In this document: positions 31,901 to 43,255 of the stretch, piece after piece
How positions within the stretch are numbered: the stretch's first letter is position 1
Layout: each line of letters opens with the position of its first letter
NCBI GenBank assembly: GCA_022113835.1
Contig: JAILWY010000020.1
Span: 4,402,001-4,466,000, forward strand
Direction of reading: 5' to 3'
Origin: Atopsyche davidsoni
Lineage: Eukaryota; Arthropoda; Insecta; Trichoptera; Hydrobiosidae
Length of the DNA stretch: 64,000 nucleotides
The notes under the pieces: generated by a model
Seen by the model: the letters and a program-made list of their open reading frames with translations, nothing else
Database searches by the model: none
Told to the model about the DNA's origin: nothing
Position numbers and translations under genes: made by a program

Positions 31901-34900
31901 TTTCAGGAGCTCCGGGCAGTAATAGCCAACAGCTGATCGTTTATTGTATAATGCATATATATTAAGTATAAAACACTAACGATACGTTCATTCCTGAAAG
32001 GGCGTTTCACATGCCTTTCTTCCCTTTTTTTCTTCTCTGAAATTCATTATGTATTTATATATATATATATATATATTTTTTTTTTTTTAAATATGTATAA
32101 TATAAATAAATTCACGACAGTTTTGGCAGTGTAAATCAGCAAGTTCTTAGAAAAGATGATACAATTATAGTCATGATCTTGATCCCGTCTGCTCCGCCTG
32201 AGTCACTCGCCGTGTGAGTCAGTTCCGAGCACTTTCCCTTCCCTGTCATTCGAGCTGCCTGCACGCGATGCGACACATCCGGCAAACACCAGAAAACACC
32301 AAAAATAAATATCAAAGAAAGGCGTGCAAATAACTAAAGTGCATCCTTTCAAGATTTACAAAACAGATATGCCTACCGGTCGATTATGCAAGGCACACTG
32401 TGGCGCATTGGCATTTGAGTCCCAGTGGGGCACGCTTGATAAATGGGAAATTAATTCCGAGTCGATGGATGTAATTATTATGCAATCAGCCGAAGGTTGG
32501 CCGCGGCAGCCAAGATGGTGGCCGCTTCCTGGAGGGGGATACTGCTCGTGCTGACTAAAAAATCACCTTCTTCTCGTACTCCTAAAGCGCCACACTAGAC
32601 AGCCTGCATTATGGGTTCTTCCAATGGCCCTTTGCTTAGATTTTTCCATGAACCATCTCCATCTTCATCTTCCATATCCATTGATATCATTTCTGTAAAA
32701 ATATAACTATCGCATTTGATTCTTTTTTACTTCAGGACGTCCGCCGATGGCATCGTCCAAAGAAATGCAGATTTTTTAATATCACGCCCACAAAATATTG
32801 CATATTTCATTCTCGATCGTTTACTCATTGAAAATATTGAGTGAGTGACCTCGATGGTCTTTTATACCTATAAAGGTTAGGTTAGGTGCGTCACTGCATT
32901 GAAATTGCCAGTGGCGTGCAGATAATGCTCGAAGTACACGCGAGTCATGATTAGTCCGTGCAGAGGGTTGCTTTGTTCCCAACCTCCAGGATAAGTGACT
33001 CAAACGTGTGTTAATTTGTTGCCGACTGGTGGCGTACCTGGATTAAATATTTACCTGTGACGAATAATATTATATATAGTCCCGGATTTTATATTGATAA
33101 CCTTGAAGCGTCTCCGCGCCAGAAGGCTCCTGGGGATCCAGAACACCTGCTCAGCAGGCAGGTGGCCGGGGGAGGGGGTTAGGTTAGGTTAGGTTAGGCA
33201 GGTGTCCTCGACAGGTGCTCAGCGAGCCCCCCTTGAAGGATGATACTCGATCGGTTAACCCCCAAAAATGAACACTGCTGAAAGACAATATTTTGCTAAT
33301 ATTTATTCACACATACGTACGTTAAAAAAAAAATATTTGCAATACAAAATATAAAAAAAAAAAATTATGCATAAATGGACGCCAGCAAAAAACCATGGTT
33401 TTACTGAAAACGAGTTTTTACAAAATTGCATGAAAAATATATTATTTGATATACGTCGGTTTTGAATTCGTTAATATTTGATTAATTGGTTCAGTTAAAC
33501 TTAACTGTGATTATCAAATTGCACGATTTATTTTTTATAGTTTGATACACACTGTAGATCTGATTTAATCTGTGTGACGCAATTAACTGCCTATTAATCA
33601 CTGTTCAGTAATATTAGGCTTTCATATCCGAAATCGCTTTAAATATACAAACAACCTGTTGTATGCGTTGAATTGAATACAAGCTATCTTCGATGCCTCT
33701 TTAGGGCGAAAGAGCTCGCTATCCGTTCGGTATTATTTATGTAATGAAACACTGGTGTGTAATAAACACTTCTACAGTCAACCATCACGATTGTTGAGTG
33801 CTTTACACGCAATCAATGGGAACCTTTCGAGTCGCCATTACCGCCGCCATTACTGCCGCCATTGCCTGTGTCATGGCATTTGCGATTGTCGCGGCTCGCT
33901 CGAAACAGGTTCCGCGGATATGTCTAAAAGACCTGAATTCCTTGTTGTTTTGTTAATCATTGATATATTTCCAGCGAATACCGTAATCCAAGGTCATGCA
34001 GTTTACCATATGCATATCATGCCAACCTACTGCTGCACGCTTGATTTGTAAATATGTATATATGCATACACGCCTCCACGCCCTCCCGTTCAGTTGCTTG
34101 TGTATGACTGCCATTGTGTGCCCTGATCCTATATGAAGGATCGGTGATACAGTAATGAACTGTGGAGGCTACTGCAGAATGAATATCAGCTCTAAATTTG
34201 TTAGGAAAGTTTTAGGTTTACTATTTAAGATACATTAAATTCATCTAACCTAACCTAACCTGATGTGCGGTTATTTTATTCCCAGTGCGTTTTTTCGGTA
34301 CAATAATGAAGGATGCGGTTTTCTATAAACATTTCCCATACAAAACAATGGTATATATTTTTTTTTCTATGCGTTTGAAAACGCGTGCTATTATGAATTT
34401 ATTTAATATTACTTCCTGGCTTAATGATTTAAAAAAAAATTAATACAATATAATAACTAATTTTTTTTTTTAATTTTCCTGCATTTCTCGTTAAAAAAAT
34501 ATATTGAAAAATTACACTGTAAAAAAATATATTTTTTATAAATAATGAATGGTTCAATATATCAAAAATATTGGAATTTTTAATTTAATTTCAAAATATA
34601 TATATATTTTTTATATATCACAATCGCATAGTCTGATGTGTGAAAAATTTATTAGACAAATGTCCAATTGTGTATAAAAATAGCACAAAAGCGTTGTTAT
34701 TTTTTTATACGTGGAAACACGCGGAAGCAGAGTGGATCCCAAATCGGTTCCCATCAATTCACTTCGGTAGATAGTGGCATTAAAGGTGAAGATCCGTTTT
34801 GTTAAATTCAAGGACTCGCTCCGAGTCATAAAGGAGAATGTCGACAATGCGTGTCGACATTTTGTCCAAAACCGTATTGAGACGCTAGAAATGAAGATGT

Positions 34901-35514
34901 CGTATTGAATATATAAAGTTACTATGCTGTGGTGTATTGTTATTTAAATAGTTTACGTTTGAATGTGGACTGCGTTTATAAGTTTGTCATAAGTCAAAAC
35001 TAACCTATATTCGTATTACTCTTTACAAACATGATTGTTGCTCCGTTGATCGGCTGCCATGGTGACCGTTTTTTGTCTCGCTCTGTTGTATAGCGGCATC
35101 CCTTTTGCTCGCGTGCTTATGTCTCGCTCTGTATAGTTGGCTTTTGCATAAATCTATTTCACTCATTGAAATTCATAGTGCGTCTCGTTCGGTCGCCGTA
35201 GCGGCATCTCGCTCCCTCTCGCCAGGCTGGCGTATCTCGAATTGGCTGTAGTGTTGGCCGCGTGCTCGGAATATCGACTAATTAAAGACGATATTTTTTT
35301 ACTTATATTGCATTTTTTTTTTTTCGTACTTAATATTGTTTTGAATGAATAATTTATCATTTTTATCAACTCATAAAATATAGATTAATAATAAATACAT
35401 TTTTAAAATAGCACACATATTTTAGTATGATATTATCTTTTTAGCTGTGGTATGCTATATTTACTGTTACGAATAATGTGGCCAAAATAAAAAATCTTCC
35501 GCTTATTTACCGAC
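28919..35514. other. Long intronic stretch; scattered remnants and GC-richer islands
   Basis: No supported gene. 30420-30960 is of mixed composition and largely repeat-free, a possible regulatory region; inside it 30565-30660 recalls the minus reverse transcriptase remnant (CCAATGGTGTTTCGAGGATT, ATCAACTCCATAAAAA). 31140-31430 is GC-rich (CCCCGCGGGCTCGGGCGG). 31480-31800 has a mostly open but interrupted minus frame. 32199-32221 has two TGAGTCA sites. (TTAGG) runs lie at 32875, 33179 and 34245. 33832-33865 has GCCGCCATT repeats. Confidence 0.4.
33179..33198 (+). repeat. Interstitial (TTAGG)4
   Basis: Four exact TTAGG units, the usual arthropod telomere repeat. Flanks contain CACCTGCTCAGCAGG before it and CAGGTGCTCAGCGAG after it. 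Further short runs lie at 20291, 32875 and, as CCTAA, 34245. The number of units is too low for a telomere. Confidence 0.9.
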
Positions 35515-36290
35515 TCTCTCATTTGTAACATGCTCAATCCTCACCTATATAGCCACATTTTGCCGATTAAATTCTTCGCATATTAACTGTCTCGAGTGTT
35601 CAAGCTTCAATTCCATAAAGAAAAACTTTTAAAAACATACTTTGTAAATCTCCAGCGAGATTTCAATATACTTTCTTGTAGTGCGTGCTGTCTCAATTCT
35701 CATTTTAATTTTCCAGGTCAGGATCCCAGTTCAATATAGCCAGCTGCCCAAATATATATATTTTTTAACTCTCTACCACTTAGTTGTCAATACAGTAAAA
35801 CCTCGATATAACGAACCCCTCTTTAACGGACTTCGGATATAAATGCGAAAATATAAAAAAAAATAATTTTAAAGTAATTTTCGAGGATTTATTATAATAA
35901 AAAACAGTAAACTTCAAGAGTGCAAACAAAACTTGATTCCTTTTTAGTAGGATTACCGAAAGCAAGCGCGTCGATATCAAACAGCTACGTCACTTTATGA
36001 CGCGTGTCCGAAGCCAATTAAATATATTTTTTTTATGTTTTGTATTTTTTATTTATATCTAAATACATATAGCGTATTTTTATATAACGGACTTTCGGCT
36101 TTAACGGGTACCCCCTCCCCCAATCGGTTCGCTATATCGAGGTTTTACTGTAATGACTTTGAAGTTATCAACTCTGTGATGACAACCACTATTTTCGTTT
36201 TCTTTATGTTCAATATGTATCCATAGGTAAATTTACTGATGGAAGTTTTTGAAGACAAGACGCTATGTGACTCGTACTAACAATGCATAG
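35515..36290 (-). pseudogene. Non-LTR reverse transcriptase remnant split by a pogo-like miniature element
   Basis: 35515-35790 carries TATATAGCCACATTTTGCCG, TTCGCATATTAACTG, CTTCAATTCCATAAAGAAAA and AATCTCCAGCGAGATTTCAA, which match the order of the fragment at 61380-61500 and the pair at 54830-55260. The match resumes after the insertion (TGACAACCACTATTTTCG, AATATGTATCCATAGGTAAA). In minus orientation these encode the conserved YVVSVLLYG-type end of the reverse transcriptase and the region before it; here it is heavily damaged. Confidence 0.6.
35793..36150. mobile_element. Pogo/Tigger-like miniature element with TA duplication
   Basis: Left end CAGTAAAACCTCGATATAAC and right end GCTATATCGAGGTTTTACTG are terminal inverted repeats of about 22 bp, with TA on both sides (35791-35792, 36151-36152). 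CAGTAAAACCTCGATATAACG with TA duplication is the known pogo/Tigger terminus. The repeat continues inwards with a second inverted block (TTTAACGGACTTCGGATATA against TATAACGGACTTTCGGCTTT in direct sense). No transposase is left in 358 bp. Confidence 0.92.
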
Positions 36291-36344
36291 CTTATTAAAT
36301 AGCGTTTCAGTGTTACATCTCTTGATCATAATATTATTCTAAAG

Positions 36345-36420
36345 CAGTGCTTCTCAAAGTGGTCCCTACGGACCCCAGGGGGTCGATTTGGGGGTTTAAG
36401 TTAAAATAAATAACAACGAA
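36345..36420 (+). mobile_element. hAT-end fragment
   Basis: GCAGTGCTTCTCAAAGTGGT, CCCCAGGGGGTCGATTTGGG resemble the left part of the elements at 17649 and 23360. Only about 70 bp remain. Confidence 0.55.
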
Positions 36421-36699
36421 TACATTATTAGTGATTTTTAAGTCCTATGTAAAATATAAATATAGACAGGTGCATAAAATACAAGTAATAACAGGCATCG
36501 CGGTGAGTCAGATAGGTTAATACGTAATAGAGTCGATACTTGCACCAACTAGTCTATTATATGAATTTATGCAGTTTTTCACCCAGGGGCCGTACTGCGT
36601 GCTGTCTCAATTCTTACTTTACTAATCCTGTCGAATCATCAAAACACCGCCGAATCGATATATCATACCGATATTTTTTTTTCGATATTTCGACACGTC

Positions 36700-37074
36700 C
36701 GTTTCCCATCACTACTCGCGCGACAATCGCCGCGCGTCCGGTCAGTTCACGAGCAGCAGCCGCCGTCGCTCGTCGCGTGTCTATGGTTCTCGCCGTCGCT
36801 TTGTCCAGCCCCAAAATGTTCCCGCCGGCCGGCGGAACGTTCGCAACACGTCGCCGGCGTGTGCCGCACAGCGCCGGGCGTGTGCCGCACACGCTCGCCG
36901 CCTCCCTCGCCTGACTCCCGAGGACTCTGCGAAAAGTTCCCAGTTGAAAAGTTTCGAGTGCTGTGTTACTACTACAAGTGCGGTTCGGAATTCGCGTGCC
37001 AGCAGTGAAACAAACAAACAAACAAACAAACAACAGCAAAAAAAAAAACGTTGGTTTTAAACGCGTTCACTTTG
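36700..37074 (+). promoter_or_regulatory. Candidate CpG-rich promoter and non-coding leader exon for the exon 1b module
   Basis: GC and CpG content rises sharply (CGCGCGACAATCGCCGCGCG, CCCGCCGGCCGGCGGAACG). A TCAGTT initiator-like motif lies at 36742. Downstream come CAAA repeats and A-rich sequence typical of insect leaders, and TTTGC|GTAAAG at 37074/37075 is a usable donor. Open frames on both strands (36540-36914 +, 36614-37039 -) are probably products of high GC rather than genes, since neither has splice signals or a recognisable domain. A leader joined to the acceptor TTTTACGATTTCAG at 45710 would fit, but is inference. Confidence 0.4.
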
Positions 37075-39035
37075 CGTAAAGTTTTTTTTTTGTGCGCCAA
37101 CAAAAACAATGAATGTCCGTTGATTTTTTTGTACATATTGTAGAGTAGTATGTTTTTGTTTATAATTAGATTAATTTAAAAAGAAATGCTTTTTGTTCAG
37201 ATCGTAATTCACATCCGGTGAAAAAAAATGTATTTTATTATCAAAGAAAGTGATCTCATTGCTCTCTAGAAATTAAATATTTTATAATTATCTTTAATTT
37301 ATTGAGTTTGATATGAATAATATTCAATATATAACGCGCGTATGACTGACACCATAAAAAAATCAAATGTATTGTGTACACATAAAACGCAGTGGCGTCC
37401 CGTGAGGGGCATGCTATGCATGAAATACTGGATGACAATGCAGTTTATTTCTCGTATTAAAGAATTATAATATAATATAAAAAATAAAACCGTATAAAAA
37501 AATAATAACCTTCACCGAATGCCAATATTATGAACTTACTGTTTTGTATGCTAAATACTATTACTTAAAAAAAATATATATATATATATAAATATTTGTA
37601 ACTAGTCACGTTTCAGCGTAAATTTTTTAGTGTTTTTCTCACTTTAAGGCATTAATTATTTTCAATATATTCGGAATTTTTTTTCTTTCAAGGAAGCAAC
37701 GCATTTTTCCAACTAATTGGAATAATACTAGTATTGAAGTAAATATCGTTGAACAATCGAGCCACTGTGCTGCTTATTTGCACGATAAGAAGTCTCACGA
37801 TGCACGTCAAGTTGACATTAGTGCAATATTATCTGCAATAAACACAACACTGACCAAAATACACACACACATATATTTATATAAATATATATATATTCAA
37901 CAAGTAGTTATTCGCCATTGATATATCGTATGGTCTTTTTTAAAAAAATATATTCCTATTATCTCAAATTTGACACAAAGTACTGAAAAATATTTTTGTT
38001 ACCACACCATTATAAATGTCCAGTGGAAATTACAAGTAAAAAGAGGCAAGGGGAAGGTTATCATGGATGCGGAATTTATGCTTGCATTAGTAATATTGGC
38101 CCATGATATTAACCTTTTCTTACGTGTAACAGTTGTTTTCGAGTCAGCGACACAACACGCGAATAAGTCTATTGCTATTGGCGTAGATTCCGCATCCACG
38201 ATACTTTCCTCCTTCCGATGTCTCTATTTTCTTCGCGTGAAAATAATAGGATACCTTTCGCTTTTTTTTTACCATCGTCATGAATCGACCCGTGGTGACG
38301 AAAAAATGACCATTGCTGTGTTCGGATAATCGAGTAGGTATCGCATCAGCTGATGTCTCATGTTCGATTACGCAGATAAGGAATGTAAACAGCGCAGTAG
38401 CGTTATGGAAAGTCTCAATGGGTCAAAAAAATCATAAAACATGGCATGTATGATATTTTGCAATTCACGCAAAAATATTTAAACCGATTTAAATTATAGT
38501 TTTTGTGTTTGAAAATAATATTTTATACAATAGCTCGATGATTTTTTTTTATTTCCACAGAGCTGCCATCATTTTAAGGCTTCGATTCGCATTCGAAGCC
38601 TTAAAACGTATTCAAACACTCGAACCTGAAATTATGAACTGCTATGAATCAAAGTTCCGACGTGTATTTATTTTCATGATTAATTCGATTGATAAAAAAA
38701 ACATTTACCGTTCAATGATTATTCAGAGTTTTTTTTTTACTATCGAGCGTTTGTATGAGAAGAGTTTTGTATGGACTTTCTAATAAATTATGCCAATTTA
38801 GCATGTAGTTTTGTGTAATTAGTCGGGTCGCCATAAGCGCGCGCGTGAGTGAAGGGCCGCAACACAGAATACTATTTGGCAATGCGCCAACGTTGTCCGG
38901 TCGGGTTATTAAAAAAAAAATTGACAGATCCAACTTGAAATGTTACTTTTACCAACCTCTATAATGATCTAGTTACTCGTGACCCGTGCTTGCGGGGCAG
39001 GGCTGCCGACGGCACGCCACGCCTCCGAGAGATCA
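37075..39035. other. Intronic stretch with short LINE scraps and a perfect hairpin
   Basis: 37391 has CAGTGGCGTCCCGTGAGGGG, resembling transposon termini. 38060-38083 (+, LSWMRN reading) and 38188-38230 (-, IGRRKVSWMRNLRQ reading) are two LINE 3' scraps in opposite orientation. The 119-codon frame at 37970-38329 (+) spans both scraps and is spurious. 38572-38606 is a perfect hairpin. Confidence 0.45.
38572..38606. repeat. Perfect 14-bp inverted repeat (hairpin, 7-nt loop)
   Basis: TTTTAAGGCTTCGA, loop TTCGCAT, TCGAAGCCTTAAAA. Both arms match without error. There is no T-run terminator role in an insect intron; the origin is unknown. Confidence 0.85.
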
Positions 39036-39039
39036 ACAC

Positions 39040-40255
39040 TGATTTCCTAAGCCCTCTATATAAAATGACGCTATTGGGTGTTGTTTCGCTGCGTGTGTAG
39101 GCAGCTTTACGCCTTTTGCGACAGCTGATTACCGATCAACGAATCGTCAAACACTGATTTCCTTAGCCTTCTATATAAAATGATGATATTGTCTGACCAA
39201 CGAATTATCAAACACTGAATTCCTTATCCCTTTATATAAAATGACGCTATTGGGTGTTGTTTCGCTGCGTGTGTAGGCAGCTTTACGCCTTCTGCGACAG
39301 CTGAATACCGATCAACGAATCGTCAAACACTGATTTCCTTAGCCTTCTATACAAAATGATGATATTGGCTGACCAACGAATTATCAAACACTGAATTCCT
39401 TATCCCTTTATATAAAATGATGCTATTGAGTGTTTTATCGCTGCGTGTGTAGGCAGCTTTACGCCTTTTGCGATAGCTGATTACTGATCAACGAATCGTC
39501 AAACACTGATTTCCTTAGCCCTCTATACAAAATGATGATATTGGCTGACCAACGAATTGTCAAACACTGATTTCATTATCCCTTAATATAAAATGATGCT
39601 ATTGGGTGTTTTATCGCTGCGTGTGTAGGCAGCTTTACGCCTTTTGCGACAGCTGATTACTGATCAACGAATCGTCAAACACTGATTTACTAAGCCCTCT
39701 TTACAAAATGATGATATTGGCTGACCAACGAATTGTCAAACACTGATTTCCTAAGCCCTCTATATAAAATGATGCTATTGGGTGTTTTGTCGCTGCGAGT
39801 ATAGGCAGCTTTAAGCCTTTTGCGACAGCTTAATAACCGATCAACGAATCGTCAAATACTGATTTCCTTAGCCCTCTATATAAAATGATGCTATTGGGTG
39901 TTGTTTCGCTTCGTGTGTAGGCAGCTTTACGCCTTTTGCGACAGCTGATTACTGATCAACGAATCGTCAAACACTGATTTACTAAGCCCTCTTTACAAAA
40001 TGATGATATTGGCTGACCAACGAATTGTCAAACACTGATTTCCTAAGCCCTCTATATAAAATGATGCTATTGGGTGTTTTGTCGCTGCGAGTATAGGCAG
40101 CTTTAAGCCTTTTGCGACAGCTTAATAACCGATCAACGAATCGTCAAATACTGATTTCCTTAGCCCTCTATATAAAATGATGCTATTGGGTGTTGTTTCG
40201 CTTCGTGTGTAGGCAGCTTTACGCCTTCTGCGACAGCTGATTACCGATCAACGAA
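39040..40255. repeat. Satellite-like array, 176-bp period with 116-bp short units
   Basis: The G(C)GTGTGTAGGCAGC core starts at 39091, 39267, 39443, 39619, 39795, 39911, 40087 and 40203; spacings are 176, 176, 176, 176, 116, 176, 116. Each long unit is made of a long and a short subrepeat, both with CAACGAATYRTCAAACACTG and CCTYTATAYAAAATGATG. The 116-bp spacing comes from missing the 60-bp subunit. The last 580 bp look like a 292-bp (176+116) unit present twice, for example from 39703 and from about 39995. The inverted core AAAGCTGCCTACACACG also occurs alone at 53036 and, diverged, at 7457. Confidence 0.9.
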
Positions 40256-40261
40256 TCGCCA

Positions 40262-40610
40262 CTGATATTTTCCCGACTTTCAGCCACTGTTTCAGGATTC
40301 CCATAACATACCCACGCTTCAGAAACTTCGATGCCTTGCCTCCATAAATAAGAACTGAGCCTCGGAGTATCTCCACTGGCACATTGTATGCCCAAAGCAT
40401 GAATTTTCCACCATCACAGTGGAATTCCCATGGCTCTGGCAGCCCTGCATGGGGTATGAGATGGCGCAAGCCATGCTTGTCACGACCAGCCCCGCGGTCA
40501 ACAATGCTGCACTTATTACTTGGAATCGGTGCCCGAGATTGAGATCTCGCCCCTGGTGAAACACCCCCCACTCTGCACCACCTTCGTCTCACCTCCCCAC
40601 AGCCTTCTTT
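40262..40610 (-). pseudogene. Decayed non-LTR reverse transcriptase fragment
   Basis: On the minus strand, RGSVLIYGGKASKFLKRG (40300-40370) lines up with SVFIYGVEAWSL of the 61333-61515 fragment. The remaining translation (HCDGGKFMLWAYNVP) is GC-rich and unrecognised. The frame 40248-40592 is open for 114 codons, but its context inside LINE debris makes a gene unlikely. Confidence 0.45.
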
Positions 40611-40611
40611 C

Positions 40612-41180
40612 TACGTTTTCTTCTTCTGATGCCTCTCCTTGAGCGAGGCTCCAAAAATGCGCTTCGCGTGGCCCAATACAATAAACAAACGCGACAACTC
40701 CACTTTGATTTAATGTAAATAAAATATGACACTTTTTTCGGACCACCCGGATGATAAGTATCATGTTATATTCCGCCCCAGTGGTTCTAAAACTTTTGCG
40801 ACACGTATCGCTGAAAACCTTGCTTATCTTAAGTAAGTGTGTAACCGTCTCATCTTTGTCTGTTCATGGTTTTCTTGGTCCCCCCTTCTTGGCCCTTCTT
40901 CTTCTTCTGGTGCCTCTCCTCATAGAAAGTTGGTGACAATTTTATCGAACATATTTCTATCCTGGGCCAGTCTCGTTTCGCCCTTCCAATGCCCATTTTT
41001 TCTTCGATTTTTCCTTGGATTTTTCCTTGGACAATCAGCTACAGGATGCTAAAAAAATGTGAACCTTCCGCTTCTTTACCATGGTCAAGAGTTCTCTTTC
41101 TCCTAATAGATTTTCCTATACAGACACATTTCTGCCGCTTCAATTCTTCGCACAGTAGTTCCATAAAATAGAACGTATCA
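40612..41180 (-). mobile_element. LINE 3' end plus unit E, inverted copy of the 20-21 kb block
   Basis: Reading on the minus strand: 41165-41045 encodes the reverse transcriptase end, 40925-40900 has ATGAGGAGAGGCACCAGAAG and a GAA tail, and 40880-40640 is unit E: CCAAGAAAACCATGAACAG, AGGTTTTCAGCGATACGTGT, GGTGGTCCG, GTCGCGTTTGTTTATTGTA. Unit E also holds a hAT-type CAGTGGTTCTAAAACTTTT end at 40781. A second tail (AAGGAGAGGCATCAGAAGAA) lies at 40618-40645. The same order stands in + orientation at 20140-20990. Confidence 0.65.
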
Positions 41181-43255
41181 TTATAAAATTATATGGCTAA
41201 GCACTTGTATTATTTAACGGCCGGTTTCGCCATTTGGTATCATCAGGTAAACATACTTTCGAAGCCTACAACACCCAAAATAGCTTCATCGTCTTTTATT
41301 CAAAGTTTTCTATTATTTCTAGGTAGACAAGGCATTTTCACTTTCAGCACTTCGCACGGTGTTTTTTTTTTTTTTTTTCCCTTTTGCCGTCGTTGCATTT
41401 TTAATTTTAATTATGTTATGATCTATTACCAATATTACGACAACGCCACCAACAATATGCACAGATTATATCGACGAAATAAACGTGAGACTAATAAAAA
41501 ATGAAATTTTCTAATACTGTGTGAATTTTTAGTGAAGAACAATGCAACCAGCGGTGTAAAATGCAAAAAAAAAAAAAAAAACAATTTGTATTATTTTTTA
41601 TGGTAATGCATTCTCGACACTACGTGATCCATTAGATAAAAAATTACTAATTGAATCATTATTTAAAAAAAAAATACCATCTCTTCTCTCTTTTCATTGT
41701 GAGGATGATTGCAGCCAATAAAGGCGAAAACCGATTGATAGTGTTTTAAAAAAAAAAATGTATAAGAAGAAGCGTCACACGAGTCAGATTTTAAAGAATA
41801 TTAAATATAAATAGTAATGAACATATTTTTGAACCACGCTGTTTATAAACATCAAATCCTCCACAAGACATTACATTAAATATTTAAATAACAGTGATAT
41901 GTAGATATTCTTACCAAAGGCGACGATTGGTATTTTTTAGTAATTTTTGATGTTCGACTCACATTTCACAAAATGCATATTTAGCATTTGATAATAATAA
42001 TAAATAAATATTCAAAAAATGCTTTTGAAAAAGCTGTTGCGTGCATTTAACAAAAATTAGTCCACCCTGTAGTTATGGACGTGTTTTAAACTGTATACGG
42101 ATTTATTAGTGGCACGTGTCGTGCAGCAGGTGTTTTTTTTTTTTGTTGATAATCAGTGGCGAGTAGACCAAAAAGGCTTACGATAATCGGATAAAGTAAA
42201 TAACAACCCCCACCCTTAAATTATTTCAAGCCTGTTAAACCCCTGAGTCCGTTTTCACATTACCAGAAAATCAAAAAAACACTTTTATACGTATTCAATT
42301 AAGATCGTTTTAAAACGTCGACCATGAATGATGATTCGCGTTGTCGTCGTCTGTTTGAAAAACCACCCACGGTGCGCACATGTGGCACCTGCCACCATAA
42401 ATACCAACACCATAAACAAACACCTAATTAAGTTTCGCCATTACCAAATACGAGCCACTCGCGTCGTCAGGCCGAAACTTTACAAATGTCTACCGATGCT
42501 GAAAATCCTTTATAGACGCCATAAAAATGCAAAGTAATATTTTTTTAAATTTAATTTTTTATTTATGTGTATTTTTTTTATTTTGGTGCTTTGAAAAAAC
42601 ATTAATATTGACATTCGTATAATTTGTTGTCATTATGGAAACATTTTTTTTTAATATGACGATCTTAGGTGTGGTCTAGCCATATATCTTTTGTATTTCG
42701 TTTTATATTTAATATAGTTATGTTTTGTAAATTTGTCATAAAAAAATATAGTTTTTTAATGAAATATGTAATAATTTACTCAAACAGTAATATATACAGA
42801 CAAATATTTTATTACAGGGACGTATTGGAAATTAAAAGCCTATAGAACATTTTTAGTTTTTTTTCTAAAAAAATATCCTTTTCGATTAAAATCATAATAA
42901 ATATGCTTAAAAAATATATAATTTAAACAAAGATATCAAATAAAAAAAATAACACTCGATTTCAATTACTTGCTTGTAATTTACAAATATTAACATCGTT
43001 TGAAAATGCTTACAGGGTATGTTAGCGAAGTAGTCGCAAATAAATTGTAGATAAGTAATGATATAATTTATGAAGGCTTCACAAAAGCATGACCAGTAAT
43101 AATGATGATGATGATGATACAAATATGATGATCGGTTATACTGGGAAGAAAGCAGGCACCAGCGAGTGACGGACCCAGAAATTGAATAAAAACGATCGCA
43201 AACAAGACATTATTCTGAATAGCATCGACAGGTAACGGTGAACGGAGAGTTCACA
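41181..43255. other. AT-rich intron, nothing supported
   Basis: Homopolymer-rich sequence. The frame 41193-41504 (+) runs through an 18-T tract; 42328-42537 (+) is basic and unrecognised. A TGA/TGG-rich ATGATGATGATGATGAT run lies at about 43098. Confidence 0.45.

Noticed and set aside
36614..37039. 141-codon frame on the minus strand in the CpG-rich block (and 124 codons on the plus strand)
   Set aside because: High GC lowers stop frequency in all frames; no domain, no splice signals, and the leader-like CAAA repeat lies inside. Better explained as a promoter/leader.
37970..38329. 119-codon frame on the plus strand
   Set aside because: Contains two oppositely oriented copies of the same LINE scrap (GTGGATGCGGAAT-like), so it cannot be one gene.
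40248..40592. 114-codon frame on the minus strand as a gene
   Set aside because: One end reads as decayed reverse transcriptase (SVLIYGGKASKF against SVFIYGVEAWSL) and the other joins a LINE tail.
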